This document shows positions 1-5,591 of a stretch of DNA of 5,719 bases, piece by piece. Numbering within the stretch: position 1 is the first letter of the stretch; every line of letters starts with the position of its first letter. Origin of the DNA: Candidatus Parcubacteria bacterium (GTDB lineage: Bacteria; Patescibacteriota; Minisyncoccia; Minisyncoccales; UBA6532); NCBI GenBank assembly GCA_030645645.1, contig JAUSNC010000001.1, forward strand, positions 1-5,719, read 5' to 3'. The position numbers and the translations under genes were made by a program. Below the pieces are notes generated by a model, which searched no databases, was not told the origin of the DNA, and was given only the letters and a program-made list of their open reading frames with translations.

Positions 1-437
1 ATTGTCTGTTTTGTCAGATTATCACCTGAAAACCAGCCGGAAGCAGAATTTACCGAATCAATTATATTTCCCAGACTGTCGGTTAGTTCCAGATTCTCGC
101 CTGCGTTTCCAAGAGCGCCTTTGTAAATTTGGTCAGCTGAAAGTTCAGGCAAAGTATTATCATCGGTTCTTTCTAAAAGAAAAAACCCTTTAGCTGGAAT
201 TCTTCCCACCAAGGAAATATTAATAGTTCCGTCGCTGTCTTTAAGCGACCAGCCTTCTAAATTAATAACTTCGTCAGTATTGTTATACAATTCAAGCCAC
301 TCGTCATTATAGGAAGCTGCAGTTCCCATCCAAGCGATTTCACTGATTACTACGTCTAAATTAGCAACGGCCTGAACCGAGGAAATAAAAGCGAAAAGAA
401 ACAGAAAATTAAAGATAATTTTAAGGATTTTCGCCAT
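1..437 (-). CDS. Secreted lamin-tail-domain (LTD) protein, N-terminal part, cut by the left window edge
   Basis: The reverse strand reads from an ATG at 437-435 for 145 codons without a stop to the window edge, so the gene is partial at its 3' end. Residues 1-23 form a signal peptide: a short Lys-containing start (MAKILK), a Phe/Leu-rich core, and a plausible cleavage site after VQA. From about residue 28 the sequence matches the lamin-tail domain: ISEIAWMGT (31-39), NDEWLELYNNT (44-54), a GWSLKDSDG strand (62-70), and GNAGENLELTD plus GNIIDSV (110-129). LTD domains are Ig-like beta folds found in exported bacterial proteins, often joined to nuclease, protease or surface-anchor modules; any partner module here lies outside the window. 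The protein is probably exported and cell-surface or extracellular. It follows ruvB on the same strand after 41 bp. The family call is firm; the molecular role is unknown. Confidence 0.88.
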   Translation of the reverse strand, partial: MAKILKIIFNFLFLFAFISSVQAVANLDVVISEIAWMGTAASYNDEWLELYNNTDEVINLEGWSLKDSDGTINISLVGRIPAKGFFLLERTDDNTLPELSADQIYKGALGNAGENLELTDSLGNIIDSVNSASGWFSGDNLTKQT

Positions 438-443
438 TACCTT

Positions 444-472
444 ATTATATTTAAAAACCGCCTTATTGGCGA
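444..472 (-). promoter_or_regulatory. Possible promoter of the LTD gene, close enough for a leaderless mRNA
   Basis: On the reverse strand a perfect TATAAT (449-444) lies 6 bases before the ATG of the LTD gene. Exactly 17 bases further upstream is TCGCCA (472-467), matching 4 of 6 bases of TTGACA. Transcription starting about 7 bases after the -10 would begin at or near the ATG itself, giving a leaderless message. AT-rich sequence produces TATAAT by chance, so this is tentative. The -35 overlaps the hairpin that may terminate ruvB. Confidence 0.35.
453..471 (-). terminator. Weak intrinsic terminator after ruvB
   Basis: Just past the ruvB stop, the reverse strand reads CGCC-AATAA-GGCG, a 4 bp GC-only stem with a 5-base loop, followed by G and five T. 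The position is right for an intrinsic terminator, but the stem is short and the T-run is modest, so partial readthrough into the LTD gene is likely. Confidence 0.45.
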
Positions 473-478
473 TTTATA

Positions 479-1486
479 TTAAAGAAGATTTTTTGGGGCT
501 TTATATGTTATCCCCAAGTGTGCATAAGCGGATTTAGATGCAACCCTTCCTCGAGGAGTTCTTTCTACGAATCCTATTTGCATTAAATAAGGTTCATATA
601 TATCCAGAATAGTATCTGTTTCTTCAGAAGAGCTGGCCGATAAGGCCTGAAGCCCTACAGGTCCGCCGTTGAATTTTTTAATTATCGCTTCAAGTATTTT
701 CTTATCTCCTGATTCAAGCCCTATTTCGTCTATGTCTAAAAAATCAAGAGCTTTTTTAGCTATTATCTCATCTATAACCCCTTTTCCTTCAACCTGGGCA
801 AAATCCCTCACTCTTTTTAATAGACGGTTGGCAACCCTGGGAGTGAATCTCGAACGTTTTGCAATAATTTGTACAGCCGCGGAATTAATCACAACATTCA
901 GTATTTGGGCCGAATTTCTAATTATTTTTTCTACATCTTCCAAAGTGTAAAAGTTAAGCTGAAAAGTGGCCCCAAATCTGTTTCTTAAAGGAGAAGATAG
1001 TAAAGCCATGCGCGTAGTGGCGCCTATGAAGGTGAAACGGGGGAGGACTAATTCCATTGTTCTAGCCATTGGCCCTTTGCCGACAACAAGATTTAATTTG
1101 AAGTCTTCCAGAGCGGAATAGAGATATTCCTCGCAAACCTTGTTTATTCTATGGCATTCATCAAGAAAGAGAACGTCTCCTTCTGAAAGATTTGTTAGAA
1201 TGGCGGCCAGATCGCCGGCTTTCTCAATTGCCGGGCCCGAAGCCACTCTTATATTTGTTTTCATTTCCTTAGCGACAAGATAAGAAAGGGTCGTTTTTCC
1301 CAATCCGGAATTTCCATAGAAAAGCAAATGCTCGCAGCAGGGTTCATTCCTCTTTTTTGCGGCATCAATGATTATTTTGAGATTTTTCTTGATTTTTTCC
1401 TGGCCAATATAATCCTGCCAGCTTTTCGGCCTCAAAGTTGTGTCTAATATTTCGTCTTCGGGAGTTGGAGTTGAAAGGATGTCCAT
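479..1486 (-). CDS. ruvB: Holliday junction branch migration ATPase RuvB
   Basis: The 335-residue product has normal RuvB length and architecture. RuvB is the hexameric AAA+ motor that, with RuvA, drives branch migration of Holliday junctions during recombination and repair in the cytoplasm. Visible motifs: N-terminal LRPKSWQDYIGQ (18-29), Walker A GNSGLGKTT (58-66), Walker B LFLDE (106-110), the RuvB-specific hairpin VVGKGPMAR (134-142), sensor 1 GATTR (155-159), the LRNRFG region with the arginine finger near R170, sensor 2 TPRVANRL (215-222), and the C-terminal winged-helix signature GGPVGL (274-279) with YEPYLMQIGF and RTPRGR. The Walker A loop has NS where most RuvB proteins have PP. There is no ruvA or ruvC beside it. 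No clear Shine-Dalgarno precedes the ATG, but the start matches the family N-terminus. Its leader region carries the promoter of the divergent RNA gene. Confidence 0.97.
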   Translation of the reverse strand: MDILSTPTPEDEILDTTLRPKSWQDYIGQEKIKKNLKIIIDAAKKRNEPCCEHLLFYGNSGLGKTTLSYLVAKEMKTNIRVASGPAIEKAGDLAAILTNLSEGDVLFLDECHRINKVCEEYLYSALEDFKLNLVVGKGPMARTMELVLPRFTFIGATTRMALLSSPLRNRFGATFQLNFYTLEDVEKIIRNSAQILNVVINSAAVQIIAKRSRFTPRVANRLLKRVRDFAQVEGKGVIDEIIAKKALDFLDIDEIGLESGDKKILEAIIKKFNGGPVGLQALSASSSEETDTILDIYEPYLMQIGFVERTPRGRVASKSAYAHLGITYKAPKNLL

Positions 1487-1498
1487 AAAATAAGGGTA

Positions 1499-1527
1499 TT
1501 GACAAAAATTTTAAAGTCGCCTATAAT
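1499..1527 (+). promoter_or_regulatory. Perfect consensus sigma70-type promoter driving the intergenic RNA
   Basis: TTGACA at 1499-1504 and TATAAT at 1522-1527 are separated by exactly 17 bases, so both hexamers and the spacing are the full housekeeping consensus. The predicted transcription start is a purine around 1532-1534. No protein gene lies downstream on this strand: the next feature is the structured RNA and then the 3' end of a gene on the opposite strand. A 12-of-12 promoter of this kind is typical of an abundant stable RNA. It lies inside the ruvB leader, with the TTGACA starting 13 bases from the ruvB ATG. Confidence 0.85.
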
Positions 1528-1552
1528 AGGGAGTCTAGTTTTATTATTTAAA
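1523..1552 (-). promoter_or_regulatory. ruvB: Possible ruvB promoter sharing the -10 of the divergent RNA promoter
   Basis: The -10 region is nearly its own reverse complement (CCTATAATAGG), so the reverse strand reads TATTAT at 1528-1523, a 5-of-6 match to TATAAT. Upstream on that strand, TTTAAA (1552-1547) lies 18 bases away and matches 4 of 6 bases of TTGACA. A start near 1516 would give ruvB a leader of about 30 nt. This is inferred from the hexamers alone. Confidence 0.4.
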
Positions 1553-1687
1553 AAATAGCTCTTGAGCTGGGGGGTAGGGATTTCTTCTTAGACGGGTAAC
1601 TCAGGTGATGCTGAGTTAAGCCTCGGAATTATTCTAACTTTACGTTTTTGACTAAAGCATACCCTCAGCTCAAGGGTTGTTTTTTTT
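1533..1687 (+). ncRNA. Orphan structured non-coding RNA, candidate 6S-like RNA
   Basis: The RNA is inferred from a perfect promoter upstream, a hairpin plus T-run at the end, no usable reading frame, and strong complementarity. The closing stem is CTTGAGCTG (1561-1569) with CAGCTCAAG (1666-1674), nine perfect pairs. It extends outward through AAAAATAGCT (1551-1560) with the GGGTTGT and T-run end, using some GU pairs, and inward through GGGTA (1572-1576) with TACCC (1660-1664). Inside is a large asymmetric bubble. Its 3' strand holds a small hairpin, CTTTA/TAAAG (1638-1642, 1653-1657). The apex is an eight-pair stem, TAACTCAG/CTGAGTTA (1597-1604, 1611-1618), with loop GTGATG. This is the outline of 6S RNA, the RNA polymerase-binding open-promoter mimic. 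At about 155 nt it is somewhat short, and 6S sequence is poorly conserved, so the family is inferred. It lacks the SRP RNA domain IV motif and the CCA end of tmRNA. On the opposite strand the same inverted repeat is followed by six T, which might end the gspE transcript. Confidence 0.75.
1661..1687 (+). terminator. Intrinsic terminator of the intergenic RNA
   Basis: ACCCT (1661-1665) and AGGGT (1673-1677) form a 5 bp stem around the loop CAGCTCA, followed by TG and eight T (1680-1687). The loop and 3' arm are the same bases that form the 3' side of the long closing stem of the RNA, so the local hairpin and the closing stem cannot coexist. The T-run overlaps the stop codon of the gspE-type gene on the other strand. 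Confidence 0.72.
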
Positions 1688-2987
1688 ATTCTCCGCTTAC
1701 TCTTTCTACTTCTTCAATTGTAGTTATACCTTCTAATATTTTAATAAAGCCGTCTTGTTTCATTGAGATCATATTACGCCTTGAAAGTTCTTTTCTAAGG
1801 GCCGCTATGGAAGGATTAGTTAATATGAATTTTTCCATTTCGTCATCAACCAAAAAGATTTCAAAAATACCAAGGCGGCCAAGATAACCGGTGTTGTTGC
1901 ATTTTTCACAGCCGTGGCCCCGCTGAATCTTAGTGGTTTCCGTTATTTTCGGGAGTTTAACTGATTTTGGCAAATCCTCCAGTTCTTTTTTTATTTTCTT
2001 TAAGTTTTCAGGAGAGATAATGTCCGGTTTTGAACAAAAACGGCAAATTTTTCTGACTAGTCTTTGAGCCACTATCATATTTAAAGCTGAAGCGATATTT
2101 GCCGCTTTAGCTCCAAGACTCGCCAGTCTGGCGATTGTGCCCGCCGCATCATTAGTATGAAGGGTGCTGAAAACCATATGGCCGGTCAATGAGGCCTGAA
2201 TGGCAATTTCAACCGTTTCAAGATCTCTAATTTCTCCTATGAGAATAACATCGGGATCTTGGCGCAATATGGATTTTAATCCGCTGGCAAAGTCATATCC
2301 TGCAGCGGCGTTTGTCTGGGTCTGGGAAATTCCCGGAAGGTGATATTCAATAGGGTCTTCAATTGTTATTATTTTTACCTCCGGTTTCTGGGTTTCTTTT
2401 AAAAAAGCGTATAAAGTTGTGGTTTTTCCTGATCCCGTTGGTCCTGTCACTATTATCATGCCGTTCGGTTTTTTTAATTCCTTCTCCAGTGTTTTTAGAA
2501 CATCCTCTCTTAGTCCCAAGTCTTTCAATGTAATCAGGCTTTTAGGATTAAGCACCCTTAAAACTGTTGATTCTCCGTATTCTGCGGGAAGAGTAGATGT
2601 CCTTATTTCAATCGGTTTTCCCTCAAGCAACGCGGTAAACCGCCCGTCTTGGGGGTGGTTTGTAATATTCAGCTTAATTCCGGAAATAAGCTTTATTCTA
2701 GAAAGAACGCTTTCGTAGTTTTTTAAAGGGATTTCCAGAATATCCTGAAGAATGCCGTCAAGCCGGGCCCGAATTTTGGCGTTCTTTTCCTGGGGCTCAA
2801 TATGAATATCAGAAATACCAAGGATTATTGCCTCTCCAATGATAATGCCCAGAAAATCCGTAACAGGGCTTTCAAAATTGTCCTTAAGCTCATTCTGAAA
2901 ACCCAAAATGTTTTTAGCAAAAACCCGCGGTGATATTTCAAATGCTCCTCCCGCTGATTGTTTTGTTGTATTTATATTTTCCATCAT
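1686..2987 (-). CDS. Type IV pilus / type II secretion assembly ATPase (PilB/GspE family), short form
   Basis: The 433-residue protein is a hexameric secretion ATPase that powers pilin polymerisation at the inner face of the membrane. Motifs run in family order: SDIHIEP (59-65), a PAS-like N2 domain with arginines (R73, R75, R116, R129), Walker A GPTGSGKTT (182-190), Asp box ITIEDPIEY (207-215), Walker B DVILIGEIRD (246-255), and His box LTGHMVFSTLHTNDA (267-281). A four-cysteine zinc site, C315/C318 and C360/C363, is typical of PilB/GspE and absent from the retraction ATPase PilT. At 433 residues it is shorter than typical PilB proteins (about 560) and lacks the N-terminal N1 domain used for contact with platform or regulatory partners. 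It starts 3 bp after the DHH-like gene, so the two are probably co-transcribed. Two ATG codons occur in tandem; the first is used here. No nearby Shine-Dalgarno is seen. Confidence 0.95.
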   Translation of the reverse strand: MMENINTTKQSAGGAFEISPRVFAKNILGFQNELKDNFESPVTDFLGIIIGEAIILGISDIHIEPQEKNAKIRARLDGILQDILEIPLKNYESVLSRIKLISGIKLNITNHPQDGRFTALLEGKPIEIRTSTLPAEYGESTVLRVLNPKSLITLKDLGLREDVLKTLEKELKKPNGMIIVTGPTGSGKTTTLYAFLKETQKPEVKIITIEDPIEYHLPGISQTQTNAAAGYDFASGLKSILRQDPDVILIGEIRDLETVEIAIQASLTGHMVFSTLHTNDAAGTIARLASLGAKAANIASALNMIVAQRLVRKICRFCSKPDIISPENLKKIKKELEDLPKSVKLPKITETTKIQRGHGCEKCNNTGYLGRLGIFEIFLVDDEMEKFILTNPSIAALRKELSRRNMISMKQDGFIKILEGITTIEEVERVSGE

Positions 2988-2990
2988 GTT

Positions 2991-4127
2991 CTACAATAAT
3001 CTTAGCAGTTTTTCCTTTGCTATGCCCATATCTTCTTCCTTTATCAGTATAAGGGCAGTGTCTCCGCGCGACTGGCCTTCAAAATTTTCCAGTATTTTCT
3101 CAATAAAGTTTTTCCTTTGAGTGCAGAAAACCGCCCTTGTAGCCGGTTGGGAATTGCGGCTTTCCCACAGTAAAAGAAGAGAAGATATCCTATAAGGACT
3201 TGATCTCAATTCTTCAATCACAAAAGCTATATCTTTTGGCTGGCATCCTGCCAATGAAATTTCTTTTTGGGTAAGACTGGCGCAATATAAGTCTTTTTCC
3301 GAATTGAACTCAAGATTTTCCAGAACCCGCCCGAGAAGTTTTATATGAGGAAGGCTCTTTTGGCGGAAGAGCTTCTGGATTATTTTTTGATGATCGGCCC
3401 CTTTTTTTATAAGAAGAGAAGCCGCTTCAAAAGTTTTTGGCTGTATTTTTGTATTTTGAAAATTTTGGGAAGCGGAAATTATTCCAGCCAAAAGAAGGGT
3501 GGCAATATGTCCGTCAATAAAAGTTTCATCTAATATTCTTACGACCATATCTACGATTTCAGAAACCGAAACGACTGTTATTTCCACAATATTCACATCT
3601 CCGAAGTTTTCATTATCGGGATTATTGTCTATATTTAAGAGAGGAGTTTCATAAAAAAGACTCGGATCATTTTCAAAAAAAGATCCAAGATCATCAAGGC
3701 TTGAGGAGCCAAGAGTAATAATTAAGTCAGGCCTTGAAAGTTCCTCGGAAAGATGATTAAAAGAAATATCCTGTCCTCCTAATACTCCCGAACTCACAGC
3801 CAAATGGATTTTAAGATTGTCAGGGTTTTTTTCATACTGCATTTCAGAAATCGTCTTGCCTGCTGTATTAATGGAAATAGTGAATTCTCTGGAGCCCGGC
3901 TCCGGCTGTTCATGCTCCAAGAAACGGAATTTTTCCGGAACGTCTTTTATTTGGAGGGTTGCATTTTTCCCCATCTTTTTTAGAGTAAAGAATAGAGACT
4001 GAGCGGCGCAGAACAAATCACCCGCTCTTCCGGGGTATTGGCTTAATTGGGCATATGTTTCAGGAAGAAAAATAAGTATATTTCTGGATTCCTCAATCAG
4101 CTTTTTAGCTTGTTCGGGTTGATTCAT
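2991..4127 (-). CDS. Degenerate DHH-family phosphoesterase-like protein, probably catalytically inactive
   Basis: The 378-residue product has the layout of NrnA-like DHH phosphoesterases (nano-RNase / PAP phosphatase type). The segment PDLIITLGSSSLDDLGSFF (133-151) matches the motif preceding the DHH signature, LLNIDNNPDNENFGDVNIV (163-181) lies where the family has IDHH..N..fG.iN, and DGHIATLLLAGIISASQNFQN (205-225) matches iAtaLltGiitDTg.F. Active-site residues are replaced: DHH is DNN, the Asp of the GiitDT motif is missing, the N-terminal DxD motif is absent (LPETYAQ), and no GGGH-type DHHA1 ending is seen. It is best read as a pseudo-enzyme or binding protein. It sits directly upstream of the pilus ATPase gene with a 3 bp gap, so a pilus-related or regulatory role is possible but unproven. 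The ATG at 4127-4125 is preferred over an upstream TTG at 4154, because the family alignment begins after it and it leaves 38 bp to the divergent tsaE. No clear promoter or Shine-Dalgarno was found in that gap on either strand. Confidence 0.82.
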   Translation of the reverse strand: MNQPEQAKKLIEESRNILIFLPETYAQLSQYPGRAGDLFCAAQSLFFTLKKMGKNATLQIKDVPEKFRFLEHEQPEPGSREFTISINTAGKTISEMQYEKNPDNLKIHLAVSSGVLGGQDISFNHLSEELSRPDLIITLGSSSLDDLGSFFENDPSLFYETPLLNIDNNPDNENFGDVNIVEITVVSVSEIVDMVVRILDETFIDGHIATLLLAGIISASQNFQNTKIQPKTFEAASLLIKKGADHQKIIQKLFRQKSLPHIKLLGRVLENLEFNSEKDLYCASLTQKEISLAGCQPKDIAFVIEELRSSPYRISSLLLLWESRNSQPATRAVFCTQRKNFIEKILENFEGQSRGDTALILIKEEDMGIAKEKLLRLL

Positions 4128-4165
4128 AAAACTAAAGCAAAATTTTTTTATCAAAGTATCGTACC

Positions 4166-4612
4166 ATGAAAGAAGAATATTTTACAATAGGAGTTGCTCA
4201 AACAAAAAAACTTGGAGTTTCTCTGGCAAAAAGAATCTTAAAAAGGCCTATTCAGAAGAGGGCTGTAGTTTTAGGATTAAAAGGAGAATTGGGCGAAGGT
4301 AAAACCGCATTTTTACAGGGCTTTGCAAAAGGGCTTGGGATAAAAGAAAGGGTATTAAGTCCCACTTTCGTAATAATGAAGAAATTTAAGATCAAGAAAA
4401 AAAAGTTCAGGAATTTCTTTCATATTGATTGTTATAGAATAAGAGAGAAAGACATTATGGAGCTTGGATTTAAAGAAATAGCCTCTGAACCTAAAAATAT
4501 TATTGCAATTGAATGGGCGGGCAGAATAAAAAGAATAATACCCAAAGACGCAATCTGGCTGAAATTCAAATCTGTCGCAAAAAACAAAAGAAAAATTCAA
4601 ATAAATATCTAG
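4166..4612 (+). CDS. tsaE: tRNA threonylcarbamoyladenosine biosynthesis ATPase TsaE
   Basis: The 148-residue protein has the usual length and motif order of TsaE (YjeE), the small P-loop ATPase that works with TsaB and TsaD to install t6A at position 37 of ANN-decoding tRNAs. Walker A is GELGEGKT (40-47), followed by the conserved SPTF switch (65-68), the HIDCYR motif (86-91, matching H-x-D-x-Y-R), a LGF..I segment (100-105), and IEWAGR (115-120, family signature E-W). It is unusually lysine-rich around residues 72-82 (KKFKIKKKKFR), where orthologues are less charged. It is the first gene of a plus-strand pair, divergent from the DHH/gspE pair, and 22 bp ahead of the 5' nuclease gene. There is no evident Shine-Dalgarno before its ATG. 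tsaB and tsaD are not in the window. Confidence 0.94.
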   Translation: MKEEYFTIGVAQTKKLGVSLAKRILKRPIQKRAVVLGLKGELGEGKTAFLQGFAKGLGIKERVLSPTFVIMKKFKIKKKKFRNFFHIDCYRIREKDIMELGFKEIASEPKNIIAIEWAGRIKRIIPKDAIWLKFKSVAKNKRKIQINI

Positions 4613-4623
4613 AGATTTATGAT

Positions 4624-4627
4624 AGGA
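4624..4627 (+). promoter_or_regulatory. Ribosome binding site of the 5' nuclease gene
   Basis: AGGA lies 7 bases before the ATG at 4635, in the 22 bp between tsaE and the nuclease gene. It is one of the few recognisable Shine-Dalgarno sequences in the window and supports the chosen start. Confidence 0.5.
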
Positions 4628-4634
4628 TAGTTTT

Positions 4635-5591
4635 ATGGATGAAAAGAAAAAATATCTGGTAATATTTGACAGCAATGCCGTGATTCACCGGGCTTTCCAT
4701 GCCTTGCCCCCTTTGACTGCAAAGAACGGGGAAGTGGTGGGCGCGGTATACGGATTTTTGTTGGTCTTTTTGAAAGTTCTGAAAGAATTCAAACCGGAAT
4801 TTGTCGTAGCCGCTTTTGATTTGCCCTTTCCTACTTTTCGTCATAAAAAATATAAGGAGTATAAGGCCAAAAGACCTCCTACGCCGGAAAGTCTTTATTT
4901 GCAGATACCGAAAGTAAAGGAATTTATGAAAACTTTCAATATTCCAATTTTTGAAAAAGAGGGATTTGAAGCAGACGATGTTATAGGAACAATTGCCAAG
5001 CAGACTTCTGAAAATCACTCTGTTTCCGGAATTGAAACAATAATAGTGAGCGGAGATCTGGATACTCTTCAGCTGGTTGATTCTAATACCAAAATTTATA
5101 ATCTTAGAAAAGGAGTCAAAGATACAGTTCTTTATGATGAGCCCATGATAAAGGAAAAATACGGCCTGACTCCAAAACAAATCTTGGATTATAAGGCATT
5201 GAGAGGGGATCCTTCAGACAATATACCAGGCGTAACTGGAGTAGGGGAAAAAACAGCAATTGATCTTATTAAGGAATTTGATAATATTGAAAATCTTTAT
5301 CAGGAAGTGGAACAGAATTCGGAAAAAGCGAAAGGAATAAAAAGCGGGACAAGGGAAAAATTAATTAAATATAAGGGACAGGCATTTTTAAGCAAGGAAC
5401 TGGCTGAAATAAATACAGCAGTGCCGATAGATTATAATGTTGAGGATTGCCGGTGGCAGGATTTTAACCGCAAGAAAGCAGTTGATATTTTAGAAGAATT
5501 CGGATTTAAAAGCTTATTGGATAAATTACCGGGTTCCGAAACTCAAAAACAAACATCAAAACAAGCTGACTTATTTGGAGGAACCGGTTGA
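4635..5591 (+). CDS. Stand-alone 5'-3' exonuclease / flap endonuclease (PolA N-terminal domain type)
   Basis: The 318 residues correspond to the 5' nuclease domain of DNA polymerase I, which removes RNA primers and 5' flaps during Okazaki fragment maturation and repair. The metal-binding acids are in place: D12 in FDSNAVIHRAFHA, D62 in FDLPFPTFRH, E112/D114/D115 in FEADDVIG, D141/D143 in SGDLDTLQLV, and D192 in the helix-hairpin-helix stretch GDPSDNIPGVTGVGEKTA (191-208). The conserved RH..KYKEYKAKRPPTP arch region (69-84) is also present. The gene ends with TGA at 5589 with no polymerase or proofreading domain, and the following 128 bp show none in any frame, so it is a free-standing nuclease as in several bacterial groups. 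A Gln/Lys/Ser-rich tail (301-309) leads to QADLF (310-314), which fits the clamp-binding consensus QL(S/D)LF. It is probably translated from the tsaE transcript with its own AGGA site. Confidence 0.95.
   Translation: MDEKKKYLVIFDSNAVIHRAFHALPPLTAKNGEVVGAVYGFLLVFLKVLKEFKPEFVVAAFDLPFPTFRHKKYKEYKAKRPPTPESLYLQIPKVKEFMKTFNIPIFEKEGFEADDVIGTIAKQTSENHSVSGIETIIVSGDLDTLQLVDSNTKIYNLRKGVKDTVLYDEPMIKEKYGLTPKQILDYKALRGDPSDNIPGVTGVGEKTAIDLIKEFDNIENLYQEVEQNSEKAKGIKSGTREKLIKYKGQAFLSKELAEINTAVPIDYNVEDCRWQDFNRKKAVDILEEFGFKSLLDKLPGSETQKQTSKQADLFGGTG

Noticed and set aside
2..193. Plus-strand open frame of 63 codons at the left edge
   Set aside because: It lies antisense to the lamin-tail-domain gene, whose family motifs are clear on the reverse strand; the plus frame shows no domain or signal.
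1533..1687. Riboswitch or T-box leader
   Set aside because: No gene follows on the plus strand; the sequence ends in a terminator against an opposing gene. Motifs of TPP, SAM, cobalamin, purine and fluoride riboswitches were not seen.
1533..1687. SRP 4.5S RNA or tmRNA
   Set aside because: The conserved SRP domain IV sequence (GGAA-type loop with GGAAGCAG) is absent, and there is no CCA 3' end, tRNA-like domain or tag reading frame for tmRNA.
4128..4154. N-terminal extension of the DHH-like protein from a TTG at 4154
   Set aside because: It adds nine residues (IKKFCFSF-type) with no family match, uses a weaker start codon, and would leave only 11 bp to the divergent tsaE start.
4128..4165. 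Divergent promoter pair between the DHH-like gene and tsaE
   Set aside because: No pair of hexamers with acceptable match and spacing on either strand; the promoters may lie inside the opposing genes.
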